Source of the DNA: Prorocentrum cordatum
Lineage: Eukaryota > Sar > Dinophyceae > Prorocentrales > Prorocentraceae
DNA length: 64,000 nucleotides
NCBI GenBank assembly: GCA_963575745.1
Contig: CAUYUJ010020726.1
Span: 1,386,969-1,450,968, forward strand
Direction of reading: 5' to 3'
How positions within the stretch are numbered: the stretch's first letter is position 1; every line of letters starts with the position of its first letter. The notes under the pieces were generated by a model. It was given only the letters and a program-made list of their open reading frames with translations. It was not told the DNA's origin and searched no databases. This document shows, piece after piece, positions 1 to 11,714 of the stretch. A program made the translations under genes and the position numbers.

Positions 1-540
1 GCGTCTCAACGTCTCTGACCCTGGACCCCACAGCCGCGCGGCAAGGGGCAGTCTTCCGCCCCGTGCTGTGCCGCAGGTCTGGTGGCCACTTGCCCCGGGG
101 GAGCCTGCCGGCAGCAGCGGTGCTGCAGGCAGAGGTGCTGCCGTTCTCGCGAAGGCCCCCCGTGGCCTGCCATGCGGGGCCAGCGCCGCCGCTGGCTCAG
201 GCCGCAGGCGGGCGCATTCCTGGGAGGCCAAGGCGAGCATCACCTGCGCGACGAAGTCGGGGACTGCCCCGGCGCGGAGCAGCCCAGGTCGCACCATGAA
301 ACCTTCGGAGCGCGAGAGGTTTCGCAGCGACGGGCGTCGCAGACGGCGCCGCGCACGGGCCTCGCGCGCGCGCATGGCCCAGGCAACGGCGGCGGAGCGC
401 CAGTGGGTCGCCCGTATTTCGCTCGCGGTCCTGGACCAGCAGAGCGCTACGCAGGGCATCGACGACGTCCCGACCTGCCCGACGCAGGGAGGGGGTCGAG
501 GCGGACGAAATGGGGTGTAGAGGGGGTCACAAGAATTGCT
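1..540 (-). CDS. Partial reading frame open to the left edge, unknown
   Basis: On the minus strand one frame stays open from about 540 down to base 1 (about 180 codons) and runs off the window. An ATG lies near 457 and another near 298. The translation has mixed composition rather than low-complexity sequence: it contains 'VPDFVAQVMLALASQECARL' and a basic stretch 'RRRLRRPSLRNLSRSEGF'. I recognise no domain. In DNA this GC-rich, chance open frames of this length are possible, so only the non-repetitive composition supports it. Confidence 0.25.
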
Positions 541-1104
541 GCATGCAGCTGATTGCTGCTCCGCAGTCACGCGCTTCCTACCCGATACACAACCGCCCCT
601 GGCGCCAGGAGGCACCAGAAGCATTAGCTGCAGTCGAGTCGCTACCCCTCCCCCCTTTACTACGCTCCTGCCCCTGTTCGTTAGCTTCGCGCCTCTTCTC
701 GATGATTATCAGCAGCAGGTAGATCTACCGGCCTGGCCTTCGGATCATCGCTCTTTTGGGCCATGTTATGTAGCAGAAATGACACATAAGAGCGGTCGTT
801 CAAGCGTCCGGCTCGAACGTTCATTTTGAACGTTCGGCCTCATGTCAAACGTTTAGCCTCGGCTCGTTTCTCGGTCTAAACGCCACTTCAGCTTCATCAC
901 CGTTGTGATCGGTCGACGGGTACCTCATGTCGTCCACCACGAGGGGGGATGGTCTCGAGCCGAGCGCCCCCGCGCGGCGAGGCACGCCCAAGCGAGCAGA
1001 AGCAGTGGCGCTGCGTCTCCGCCCGCCCGGCGCGCGGGCGGCGGCGGCGCGCGGCCTGGACCCGGCCCGGCGTCCCCGAGCTGGAGTCGGCATCGTTGAA
1101 CCTG
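541..1104. other. No confident gene; one possible exon
   Basis: Bases 541-900 show nothing I recognise; around 790-860 there are short inverted repeats built on CGTTC/GAACG. From about 970 to 1105 one plus frame ('EQKQWRCVSARPARG...ELESASLNLQ') could be an exon ending where the repeat at 1105 begins, but it is too short to call. Confidence 0.3.
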
Positions 1105-1279
1105 CAGTCGGACCGAGGTACAAGATCGAGGTCGGTTCGGGGAGGGCGCCCCAGTGTTCCTCGTGTTTGCTGGATGCTCCTGTGCACCCGGAGGAGCGCA
1201 CCCTTGGATGCTCCGTGCGTTTGGGCCCACGGAGGGTCGCATGTGCTTGAAGGATCCTCTTCTGGCCCAGGTCCGATTG
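1105..1279. repeat. Dispersed inverted-repeat element, family C, copy 1
   Basis: About 173 bp, clearly similar to 54988-55161 along its whole length. The ends are short inverted repeats: AGTCGGACC on the left and GGTCCGATT on the right. The core shared by both copies includes GATCGAGGTCGGTTCGGGGA. It is a non-coding, MITE-like or introner-like element. Confidence 0.55.
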
Positions 1280-1522
1280 CCTCCCCAGTCGCATCGGGCC
1301 ATGGTGTCTCAGCCCCACCAGCACACACCCCAGTTGGGGATAGACACCTCGAAGCCCGAAGGGGACCTATATCCCCCATCTAGGGGGGCCAGTCGTCCAG
1401 TGTGGCCTGGGCCAGGCCAGTGGGGATCGGGAATCGGTAAAAGATGCTCGTGGAGAGCACTCCGCGCACTTCAGTGGGTGGCGTCGCGCGCCGCGTGGCC
1501 TGGCACCGTTTGAACAACGGGA

Positions 1523-1672
1523 ATGGCGGCAGAGCCCAGCGCGGCCTTGCTGGAGCTGCGGCAGGACCAGTCCGGACGGGTGAAGCTCCAGCAAGACGGG
1601 AGCCTAAACAGGGCGCATCGCGAGGTGGACAGGAAGTGCAAGGGGGAGGAGCAGGAGGAGGGCAGAAAGTCA
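1523..1672 (+). CDS. Candidate first exon, unknown product
   Basis: An ATG at 1523 opens a frame of ordinary composition beginning 'MAAEPSAALLELRQDQSGRV' and running through a charged helix-like stretch ('NRAHREVDRKCKGEEQEEG'). Coding character fades after about 1672, where a splice donor could lie. No family is recognised and no partner exon was found, so this is a weak candidate. Confidence 0.25.
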
Positions 1673-1699
1673 TCTCGGGGAAGCACGCCGCGAAGTTTG

Positions 1700-4585
1700 C
1701 GCAGCGTCGGCACGAGCAGAGAGTGGTGGCAGCGGTTGCTCTTCAGCTTTTCTTAGCTGGTACTCGATGGGCACGCAAGGTTGACAGCGCCGTCAGGGCG
1801 GTCTCGACCAAGGCGCACCTCCCCGCGGCGGAACGGTGGCGCCAGTCCCACTGGATGCTCAGCTCTCCGGCGCGGCGAAGGTCGATGGCGGGGACTCGGG
1901 AAGGTGGCTCCTGATTCCGCGTGTTCTGCAACTTGGGTGTGGCTGGGTGCCGCGTGCGGCCTCGCTGCGTAGCTGCGGCGGCGCCATCAACGGCGGCGGC
2001 TCGCGGTGGACGGTCGCGGCGCAGGCGCCCATGGCGATCGCCGCCTCGCTGGGCCTCGGCTTCGATCGAGGAAGGCAGGCACGCGCGCCAGCCACGAGGT
2101 CTGTGGCAGCGCACGCGGCGCGCGCTGGAGCACGGCACCTGCTCGAGCGTCCAAGCAGGAGCGCCGCAGGGCGCCCTGAGGCGCGCGGAGCGCCCAGGTG
2201 GCGAAGAGGCCGCGGCACGCGCGGTCCCTCTGGGGCAAGAGCGGCGCGGAGGGCACCGAAGGCGGGAGGACCCACCGCCCGCCTCGCTCGATGCTGCCGC
2301 GCAGGCTGTGCGGCGAGCCCGCCCTGCTGCACCAGGCGTGCAGAGGTGCGCAGCGACTGCGAAGGCGAGGCAAGGCAAGGCAAGGCGGTCAGCAGGCCAG
2401 ATCCCGTGCCGGAGCGGTCCCCCGGAGGGCAGACGAAGAATCTCGCGCAGGATCGGCCAATCGCCGCATGGTCAATCTCTTAGTCACCCATAAGCGACAA
2501 TTTGTGCAACGTGACATAACCAACAAGAGAGCAGCGACTGCGGAGCAGTATTCAAATACTACATCGCCACCTCTGACCTCCATGAGCCTCGCGGCCACAA
2601 GGTAGAGCGACGCCGACGCCTGATGGTGGAAGCCGAGAAGCCCACGGAGCGCGGGGATGCCGCGGACGAGTCCCTCCAGCGTGAAGCAGTGCAAGATGTT
2701 CACTCCCTCGAGGCCGCGAGCGTGGGCGAGGGGAGAAGGAGCGTCGGGTGCAGCGCGTTGTTTCGTTGCGGACCCGCAGGCTCGTTCAGGCGGGGGGGGG
2801 GGGATGCGGGGGCCGTTCCACCAGAGGTTGCCGAGGCAGCTCGTCCCCGACGCCCCCTTCCTCATCGAGGTGGCTGCAGCGGCCGCCTGGAGTGGCGCAC
2901 ACCAGATCTTGAGGCGTCTGCACCATGGCTGGCTGGTAAGATGGTCCACGGGCACCCAGGGGCAGTTTCAGCACCGCGGATGTTGATTCGGGCGCAGAGC
3001 GCGAGACGGCCTCCAGCAACACTGCGGGTGTGGGCCTTTCCCGGTTCTTGTGCACCTTGCCCCAGTGCTGCATCTGCCTCTGATGATCCTCTCGTCGCAC
3101 TCGGCCTCACCGACCCGAGGGTGGGCTTGACTCGAGGCGCGACGTCTGTGTGCCACCTCCATCGGAGTCTTCACTGGTGCGGGATTGACGATTCCTGGGT
3201 CGATCGCACGGCCGTCCAACGGCGTGCGGATGACCGTTGATTTGCTCTGGAGGAGATGAGCGCTTAGCAACGCGCAGCGTGCCTCGTGAAGCGTGTACTG
3301 CGTTGCCGCTGAGCGTGGGCCGACTCTTGGGGGAATCGCGGTGGGCATTGCGGGCACGTTGGACTTTCGGGGGTCAGTGGGGCGCACAGACAGCGTGGCA
3401 TGCGTGGTTGATGGCGACGTCTAGGGGGTCGGCCAGGACGGGGTCACGAGAGGAGATGAGGAAGAGTAAAGAGGGAATGGGTGATTTGGGCGACGGCGAC
3501 CAGCAGGAGGGAGAGGGGAAAGTGGCAAGCTGTAGGAGCGCTCGCGCCACATCTGACATCCGGTCCCTTCCTCCCATCCCTTCCCATTGCGTTGATGTTG
3601 TCTCCATCCGCGGACGCGTGTCATAGCCGACTTGGAACTCCAACAGCAAGACCTCATCGTGTTATGACCACTCGGATAAGGAGAGCTGCGTGCAAAGGAG
3701 GAGTAGGAGGAAGAGGAGGAGGAGGAAGTGGCGGGTGAGCAGGAGGATGCGCAGGAGAAAAAGAATGAGGATGTGGCAGAAGGGGGACGAGGACGAACAG
3801 CAGCAGCAGAAAATTAGAATGGAAGAAGCGGGAGAAACATGAGGACCAGGGGAAGGCGGAGGAGGTGGAATGAGGGGGGCGACAACGATAAAAAATCTGG
3901 GATCCGAAAAGTGGCCTACGTTGGGACGAGATTGCCATTCTGAACGACGGGAGCAAGGCGCCGATCCGAAAATGAGGCCCGTGCTGAAGCGGTGACATCG
4001 CTTCGAAGCACCGAGTACAGTTGAAATCCGATGTGTAAGCTAACAACCAAAACATAATGGAAAAGCAGCACGCGGGGAGGGCCGAATATCTTCCGCACGG
4101 AATCAGGGGAGAGAGGATAATAGTATTCAGAATGTGCAATGGTGAAGTAGTGAGCGAGGCTGCAGATGGGAAGACAGGGCAAGGGAGAGCATAGTTGAAA
4201 ACAAGCGGTCCCCTGCCTGCCCTTGCCAATGAATGCGGAGCAATCCCAACCTTGCGTTTTCTCGATTCGTTACACATTGAATGTACAACTAAAGTTCCGG
4301 CTGCAGACAAGCTGCAGCTTCACACGGGCTAGAATCAAGTTGGACACCATGGGCAAAGTTGTGTCATGGTGGTGCCTTGTCTTGTGCGCTGCGTTGAGTT
4401 GCATTAACGCCTCAAGGAATCAGGGAGACTGTTCTCAAGGAGCCCAACCCTGGATCACTAGCGCCACTTGCCCCCTTGCACGAAACAAGCTGGGACCACA
4501 GAGCAAAGCCCCGCTTGGGAACAGAGCTCATGAGGACCCAGTGGGACCCATCCTCCCCCTCCTCCGTTCCCTCCTCCCCTCCTCC
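1700..4585. other. Gene-poor stretch
   Basis: Between 2000 and 2400 both strands carry Ala/Arg-rich open frames typical of high-GC DNA; neither is convincing. From 2480 to 4560 the base composition is more even, with short GA-rich tracts near 3690-3860. I recognise no domain, RNA gene or repeat family here. Confidence 0.4.
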
Positions 4586-4588
4586 GTT

Positions 4589-5240
4589 CTCTCCTCCTCC
4601 TCCTCCTCCTCCTCCTCCTCCTCCTTCTCCTTCTCCTCCTCCTCCTCCTATTGCGAAGGCCTTACGGCCGGTGCTGCCGACCCTGGAGGGCGACCCATGC
4701 GTTCTCTAATGTGGCGGGGGGGACCTCTTGGGGCTTCCTGGGGGCCTCTTGGGGGTCTCGTGGTGGCCTCTTGGGGGCATCTTGGGGCTTCCTGGGAGCC
4801 TCTGTCGCCGAGGGCTCGTCGGGCCCCCCGTCTGGGCACCCTGTTGGAGCCGTTTGGGGAGCCTCTGGGGCCATCTTGGAGGCATCTTGGGCGGTCTTGA
4901 GGCTCTCTTGGGTCATTTTGGGGCTCTCTTGAGGCCTCTTGGGCTATCTTGGGGCAATCTTGGGGGTATCTGGGGCCGTCTTGGAGCGTCGGCAAGTTGA
5001 AACGGCGAGAACGCCAAAATCTGCCAACAAAAATTAAGGAAATCATTGATTTGTCCCTCTTCGTGCCCTCTTGGGAGTGCTCTTGGAGACTTCTTGGAGC
5101 GTCTTGGCAATCTCTTGGGCCGTCTGGAGGCTACTTTGGCGTCTTCGACCGATGGTTCGGCGATTCGGGGCCCTCTGGAGCCGTCTTGGAAGCCTCTTGG
5201 GGCACTCTTGGCCAGTCTGGGGGCTTTTCTAGGTCCCGGG
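4589..5240. repeat. TCC tract followed by degenerate CTTGG-type array
   Basis: Bases 4589-4650 are a (TCC)n tract. From about 4708 to 5240 the sequence is a chain of 10-12 bp units resembling TCTTGGGGGCC. It is interrupted near 4988 by a unique-looking spacer that recurs in the larger array at 8.2-10.1 kb. The minus-strand translations rich in APRRPK are a by-product of the repeat. Confidence 0.7.
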
Positions 5241-5267
5241 ACATCCCGGGGGGGATGCGTATCTGCC

Positions 5268-5467
5268 CCCCCCACCCCCCCCCCGGGACCCCCCCCGGGA
5301 CCCCCCCGGGACCCCCCCCCCCCCCCCCCGGCGGGGAAGGGATCAAAGGGAAGGGGCTTCCCTTCGACTCAGCTACGACGTTGCTCAATTTCGCTTTGCC
5401 TTCGACTCAGCTACGACGTTGCTCGATTTCGCTTTGGTTTCGCTTTGGCTGGCGCGCCTGAGGGGAG

Positions 5468-5502
<35 letters not shown>

Positions 5503-5512
5503 ACGGAAGAGC

Positions 5513-5576
<64 letters not shown>

Positions 5577-5690
5577 TTCACGACGAACGGACAAGCATCT
5601 TCCACACGCCGACAGGGTCGGCGGATTCCTATTCTCTTCCTCCTCCTCCTCCCCCTCCTCCCCCTCCTCCTCCCCCTCCTTTCAGTCAGA
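5268..5690. repeat. C-run, 38-bp tandem duplication, CGA and TCC microsatellites
   Basis: 5268-5332 is nearly pure C. 5363-5437 is a two-copy tandem repeat of a 38-bp unit starting TTCGACTCAGCTACGACG. 5466-5595 is (CGA)n with one interruption, and 5636-5685 is (TCC)n. Nothing coding is supported. Confidence 0.75.
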
Positions 5691-6007
5691 TGGCCCTTAT
5701 TGAAGCATCATGCTGTTGCCACTGGGGTGGAAGCGAATCCTTCCCTTGGGAGCGGCGGCAGGGCCGGAGGGCGAACGGGCCCGAGGACAGCCGTGCAGAA
5801 GCGCCAGCTGGCCTTGCCCGGGGTGCCCCCGACGGTGTCCGCTGGCATGCTCCAGGACTCAGGGCGCTCTTGCGGCAGCACCTTTGGTGGGGGGCTGGGG
5901 AGGCGGACCGAAAAGGGGGCGCGAAGCGGGACGGGGTGGGCACGAGTGGGCCTCGTAGCCTCACCATCGGCATGTGATAGTGATCCACTTGCGGACAACC
6001 AGTTGCT

Positions 6008-6460
6008 CTCTCTCTCTCTCTCTCACTGACGCCCCCCCCGTGCCCAGCATGTCTGTCCCGAGGTCCGGAGGAGGGGGCAGGATGGCAGGCTTCTCTGAGC
6101 CAGGGCCTCCCAGGGCCAGTCCTGTGGCCCTGGAGCCCAGGGAAACACGGCCGGCGGCACGAGATCTGCGCGCGAAGGACGGGGGGCATCCATCGGAAGC
6201 CCCCTCGAGTTCCTTTGAGGCCGTCAGGGCCATTACTCATCCATCCTCCTCGTTGGGGGGAGGAGGAGGAGGAGGAGGAGGAGGAGGAGGAGGAGGAGGA
6301 GGAGGAGGAGGAGGAGGAGGAGGAGGAGGAGGAGGAGGAGGAGGAGGAGGAGGCGGAGGAGGAGGAGGGAGGAGGGAGGAGGGAGGAGGAGGAGGAGGAG
6401 GGAGGAGGGAGGAGGGAGGAGGAGGGAGGAGGGAGGAGGGAGGAGGGAGGAGGGGGCACC
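6008..6460. repeat. CT tract and long GGA microsatellite
   Basis: 6008-6027 is (CT)n. 6256-6452 is (GGA)n, pure at the left and degenerating into GGAGGGA units at the right. Long Glu, Gly or Arg runs in its translations are artefacts. Confidence 0.85.
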
Positions 6461-6464
6461 GCGT

Positions 6465-7250
6465 TGCAGAGCCCAGCCCGCCGACCAGCGCACACTCCCG
6501 AGGGTGGCGCTGCCAGCACGCACGCAAGCACGCACGCACGCCTTCCGTTTCCCGTGCGCTCCTTGGGCCCCTGGGGTGCGCCCACCCTTACCACCACCTT
6601 GGGGAGCAGCAGCAGGAGGAGGATCAGGAGGAGACGACGAGGAGGCTACGGCCCCGCCGCCGACCCCCGTCAGCGTTCCTCGCCCCCCCCTCTTCCCATG
6701 ACCCCCCCCTGCGCCAGCTGGCGGAAGGCTGGCAGAAGCCAGCGGTCCACCAGTTCCGAGACTGTTCCGTGGTCTCGGCTGCTCTCCTCCCAGTTCCAAC
6801 CCCTAGATTGGTTTGGCCCTCCCTCTTCCTCACTCCTTCCCTCCACCTCCCTCCTGTTTCATCCCTCCCTTCCTCCTGCTCCCTCGACCCTCCTCCGACT
6901 CTTTCGGAAGTTTGTGATCCTGGCTCCTCTCTGATATTCCTCCTCCTTGCGGCTGCGGCCGACATGTGCTAATGCCGTCCTCAAGAGATGCATATGCATA
7001 CATATATGTATACACGTCATTATGCAAAATTTTGAAAAACGCTGGCCCGATCTATGTGTATGTAGACGGGACAACCTCCAGGCAACCGCGGGACACCGCA
7101 GGACAACCACGGGGAGGCACGGGACAACCGCAGGACAACCACAGGACACCGATCTGATTGTCTACCGGTTCCCTTATCAGTCTACCGATCCCTCTACAAA
7201 TAAATCGTTAGAATCGGGCGAATGAGGTCTCTGGAAATGGGGCCGCGAAA
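6465..7250. other. No gene recognised
   Basis: Mixed sequence. Around 7075-7150 there is a short chain of units resembling GGACAACC(G/A)CAGGACA. No coding frame of convincing composition. Confidence 0.4.
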
Positions 7251-7254
7251 CGTG

Positions 7255-7530
7255 CGCGCAATAGTTCATGCAATAGATGGAAACGATCACCTACATCGCA
7301 CTGTGCCTCGTGCAATAGTCGGGGTGCAATAGTTTGCTCGCGCGAACGCAAAATATTATCTCTGCGATGCAATGGTTTGCCTTCCCGTTTGTTTGCGAGC
7401 AATAGTTTGCAGTAGTTGGCCTGCCACGATGCAATAGTTGCGTCTGATCATGCAATATGACGTAATAGTTGAGCCCGCGGGCGCAGTGGTTCGCAATAGT
7501 TGCGCGCAATAGTTCCACGCGGCGAACTAT
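7255..7530. repeat. Cluster of GCAATAGTT motifs
   Basis: About a dozen copies or near-copies of the 9-mer GCAATAGTT lie irregularly spaced within 275 bp, nearly all in the same orientation. The cluster ends with an inverted copy, AACTATTGC, close to 7525. The spacers differ from one another, so it is not a simple tandem repeat. Confidence 0.7.
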
Positions 7531-7624
7531 TGCAGTTGCGGTTTGAAGCCAAATTTCCAAATGCCCCATTTCCCCGGAACCAAAATCGGTCGATCTCACG
7601 ATCTACGGGCCTCACACTTTATCC

Positions 7625-7758
7625 AAGACGCCTACGGCGAATCACCGCCGCCCCCTGCCCCTTTGGAAGCGCCTCTGAGGCCGACAGCTGGGCCGGAGCT
7701 TGGCCAAGCTATTGAGCCAGTTGTTCCCCGAGTCGGTTTGGAAAGACTTCGGGGAACG
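7625..7758. repeat. 134-bp direct repeat, left copy
   Basis: Starts AAGACGCCTACGGCGAATCA and ends with GGAAAGACTTCGGGGAA. It matches 9751-9882 along its length with scattered differences. Each copy stands at the left edge of a CTTGG-type array, so it behaves as part of a 2.1-kb higher-order unit. Confidence 0.7.
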
Positions 7759-7819
7759 CATGGGGGAGCAAGAAGAGGAGGAGGGGGAGGATGAGGAAAA
7801 AAGAGGAGGATGAGGAGGA

Positions 7820-10250
7820 GGAGGAGGAGGAGGCCTCTTGGGCGCCTCTTGGGGCACTCTTGGGGCCTCCTGGGAGCTTTCCGGGGGCCTCTTGGAGGGT
7901 TTTGGGGAGCCTTTGGGGGCTTCTTGGGAGCCTCTTTGGCCGTCTTACGGCGTTCCTGACTTGTCTGACGCCGTCGGAAGCCGTCTTGGGGGCCTGTCTG
8001 GGTCGTCTTGGGACCTTCTTGGGGCCCATCAGGGGTTCTTAGAGGCCATCTTGAGCGTCTTGGAGGCCTCTTGGGCCGTTTTGGGGCCCTCTTGGGGCCG
8101 TCTTGGGGGCCTCTTGGGCCGTCATGGGGCCGTCTTGGAGGCCTCTTGGGCGATCTTGAAGGCCTCTTGCGCCGTCTTGAGTCGTCGGAATGCCGAGAAG
8201 AAGCAAATGCCAAAATCTTTCAGAAACCTTCAGAAAATCAATGATGTTGGCCTCTTCGGGCCCTCCTGGAAGACCTCCTGGACGCCTTTTGGGCCGTCTT
8301 GGAGGCCTCATGGGGGCCTCTTGGGCCGTCTTGGGCCATCTTGAGGTCATCTGAGGCCGTCTTGGGCCATCTTGAGGTCATCTGAGGCCGTCTTGGGTGC
8401 ATCTTGGGCCGTCTTGGAGGCATCCTGGGGCTATCTTAGCCGTCTTGGAGGCCATGTTGGCCGTCTTGGAGGCCTCTTGGGCCCTCTTGGGGCCGTCTTG
8501 GGGGCCATCTTGGGCCGTCATGGGGCCATCTTGGAGGCCTCTTGGGCGATCTTGGGGGCCTCTTGCGCCGTCTTGAGTCGTCGGAATGCCGAGAAGAAGC
8601 AAATGCCAAAATCTTCCAGAAACCTTTCTAGAAAATCCATGATTTTGGCTTCTTCGGGCCCTCCAGGAAGACCTCCTGGACGCCTTTTGGGCCGTCTTGG
8701 AGGCCTCATGGGGGCCTCTTGGGCCGTCTTGGGCCATCTTGAGGTCATCTGAGGCCGTCTTGGGTGCATCTTGGGCCGTCATGGAGGCATCTTGGGGCTA
8801 TCTTAGCCGTCTTGGAGGCCATGTTGGCCGCCTTGGAGGCCTCTTGGGGCCGTCTTGGGGGCCTATTGGGCCGCCATGGGGCCATCTTGGAGGCCTCGTG
8901 GGCGATCTTGGGGGCCTCTTGCGCCGTCTTGAGCCGTCGGAATGCAGAAAAAAAGCAATATGTCAAAAACCTCTTGAAAAAGAACAATGATTTTGGCCCC
9001 TTCGGGCCCTCCTGGAGCACATCTTGGAGGCCTCTTGGGCCGTCTTGGAGGCCTCTTGGGGGCCTCTTGGGCAGTCTCGGGCCATCTGGAGGCCATCTCA
9101 GGCCGTCTTGGGTGCATCTTGGGCCGTGTTGGCGGCATCTTGGGGTCATCTCAGCCCTCTTCGAGGCATCTTGGGCGTCTTGGAGGCCTCTTGGGCCGCC
9201 TTGGGGCCCTCTTGGGGGCATCTTGGGGGCCTCTTGGGCCGTCATGGGGCCATCTTGGAGACCTCTGGGGCGATCTTGGGGCGATCTTGGGGGCCTCTTG
9301 GGCAGTCGGAAGGCCGAAAAGGCGAAAATGCAAAATTCTGTTTTTTTTGTTTTGTTTAAACCTCAGGGGAATCAATGATTTGGGCAGATTCGGGCCTTCC
9401 TGGAGGACCTCTCGGAGGCCTCTTGGGCTGTCTTGGAGACCTCTTAGGGGGCTCTTGGGCCGTCTTGGGCCATCTTGAGGCTATCTTAGGCCGTCTTGGG
9501 TGCATCTTGCACCATCTTGGAGGCATTGGGGGGCCATCTTAGCCGTCTTGGAACCATCTTGGCCGTCTTGGAGGCATCTTTGAGGCCATCTTGAGCGAAC
9601 AATTGGGGGATTGAGGTGCTGGGCAATCTTTCCGGGACCCCGGCGGACTGGCCGAAGACCCAGGGGGAGTTTTTTGGGGAAAATAACCAAACCGAGAGGA
9701 TCTAGCACGCCAGGCACCCTTGTGATGAATCAACAGGGGGCGGCGGATCGAAGACGCCTACGGCGAATCACCGCCGCCCCCTGCCTTTTTGGAAGCGCCT
9801 ATGTGGCCGAACGTTGAGGCCAGATCTGCCAAGCTATCGGACCATGTGTTCCCCGAATCGGTTTGGAAAGCCTTCGGGGAACACGTGGGCATCTTGAAGG
9901 TCATCTTGGCCGCCTGGAGGCCATTTTGACCCTCTCGGGCCTTCTTGGAGGACGTCTTGGAGGGCTCTTGGGCCGTCTTGGAGGCCATCTTGAGCGTCTT
10001 GGAGGCCCCTTGGTCCGTCTTGGGGGCCTCTTGGGGCCGTCTTGGGCCTCTAGGGCGATCTTCGGGGGTACTTGGGCCATCTCGGGCTGTCGGAAGGCCG
10101 AACAAAAAGCAAATGCCACAGTCCTTCAAAAACCTTCGGAAATCAATGATTTTGGCATTTTCGGGCCTTTTTGGAGGCCCTCTTGGAGGCCTCTTGGGCC
10201 TTCTTTGGGCCATCTTAGTGCCATCTTCGGCCGTCTTGGTGGGCCCTTGG
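7820..10250. repeat. CTTGG-type array with ~370-bp higher-order period
   Basis: The basic unit is a degenerate 10-12 mer like GTCTTGGGGGCCTCTTGG. A non-array spacer beginning GTCGGAA(T/G)GCCGA and containing AAAATC...AATGATTTTGGC recurs at about 8189, 8578, 8935, 9306 and 10088, giving spacings near 389, 357 and 371 bp in the first four. All long open frames here follow the repeat period. Confidence 0.8.
9751..9882. repeat. 134-bp direct repeat, right copy
   Basis: Second copy of the element at 7625-7758, with the same orientation and order of blocks. It is followed by another stretch of the CTTGG-type array. Confidence 0.7.
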
Positions 10251-10821
10251 CCTGTCCGACGCCGTCGGAAGCCGTTTGGGGGGCAGGCAGGAGGGCAGCC
10301 TGCCCTCCTCTGAGAGGAGGAAAGAGGAGAAGGAGAAGACTCGACCACAGTGCTCTATACAAAACGAGAACCCAACCAGGGAGGATTGAGAAGAATTGTA
10401 TACAATCGACCACCCTCCCAAGCCTGGACTTCACCCACCCACCCTTGCGGTGATTCTGCGTCACCGCTCATGTCCCATGTGAAACCACGCTATCTTGGCC
10501 CAGCTGGTATCCTCCTCCCCGTCATTCTTGCCAAGTCATAAGATGCGTTCGCCGTCGTATATCTCAACCGATGACGTTTCAACAACCCGCTGCACAACAA
10601 TACCACGAACTCCGCGCGCGCGCCGCCACACGCGCACATCAACATCCAACAAACCACATTCTTCATATACCAAAACATGGCCAATTTCAAATCAGCAAAA
10701 ATCGCGGTCGTTCAACAAGGAGTTGGCAGAATTTTTTGCGCGCACCCTTTGAAAGCTCAAGAACTCCGCAAGTTTGTTGTTACAGCCGTTTTGTCACATC
10801 AGACCATCAACGAGGCCGCGC

Positions 10822-10905
10822 TGGTCGCGAGTGGGGCCGCGAGTAGGCCTCCCAGGAGGCCCAAAAATGAGAAAACGAGGCAACGGTAGCGGTATGGGTA
10901 CCTCT
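10822..10905 (-). repeat. Dispersed repeat family D, minus-strand copy
   Basis: Read on the minus strand it matches 55436-55520 and 28978-29060: a block starting ACCG(A/C)TA(T/C)CG, then CCTCGTTTTC and GGCCTCC(T/C)GGGAGGCC. Only the left part of the family is present. Confidence 0.5.
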
Positions 10906-11116
10906 TCCTCCTCTGAGTTCGCCTCGCCCTCAGACCCCCTTTACTCGCGCCGTTTTGTGAAATAGCCACTCGCGCGCGCATGACGAACACGTCCAACCAT
11001 CATGGCGCACCCGCCAATTTTCTGTCGAACAGCACCGTGCGGGACACACGCGCACGTTGCCGCGCGCGCACGTCGAGATCATGGCAGGTGCCTTGATCGT
11101 GCGAGTGCGCACTTTC

Positions 11117-11335
11117 GCATCATCGTCATCAGCGCAGTCCTATCATCATCGTCAGCGCCATCACTGTCATCATCATCACCATCCTCATCATACTCAGCAT
11201 CATCAGCAGCATTATCTGCATCACCACCATCAGCAGCAGCATCATCATCACCATTGTCATCACCATAGTCGGGATCATCACTGTCATCACAGTCGCGGTC
11301 GTCGTCGTCACTGTCGACGTCGTCGCCGTGGTTGA
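11117..11335. repeat. Imperfect ATC/TCA microsatellite
   Basis: A 220-bp stretch of (TCATCA)n with many interruptions by CAG, CGT and CAC triplets. His-rich and Met-rich translations are artefacts. Confidence 0.75.
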
Positions 11336-11714
11336 CATCATCATGATCTCGCGCACGCCCGAGTCACCAGCCTGTGATACGCGCTGGGAAGTTCCCATCG
11401 GTAAGCACCATCGCGGCTGCATCACGTGTGCCAAACCAGCTGGCCGATTTGCGCGAGAGCGTGCGCGCGCCAGCGCGGCCGTAGAGATGTGTAAGCAAGT
11501 TTTGATTGGCGACGGCATCCGTAGCCAAATGGGTTTTGCCAAATCACTTGCGGGCGGGAAGGTGGGCGCGGGCATTGGAGTTTTCATTTGATTAGCTACA
11601 AATTTCAACAACCCCGCTATAACCTCACAGACACATGCCAACAGTTGCCATCTCCCCAACGAGCACCAAACGAAACAAACATGACCTGCCCCCCCAATCC
11701 CTCCCGAGGAACAG

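Larger units (their letters stand above)
10260..11714. other. Mixed stretch without a confident gene
   Basis: 10350-10800 is less GC-rich than its surroundings and shows no domain. 11328-11588 has a plus frame containing 'HHRGCITCAKPAGRFARE', whose Cys pair is suggestive but not enough to call. Confidence 0.35.

Noticed and set aside
8189-10120. Regular spacers considered as a CRISPR array
   Set aside because: Units are hundreds of bases long and degenerate, there are no cas genes, and the sequence is eukaryotic.
4640-10470. Many Pro/Arg/Lys-rich minus-strand and Gly/Leu/Trp-rich plus-strand ORFs
   Set aside because: They track the degenerate CTTGG-type array; no frame is favoured and no start or splice context supports them.
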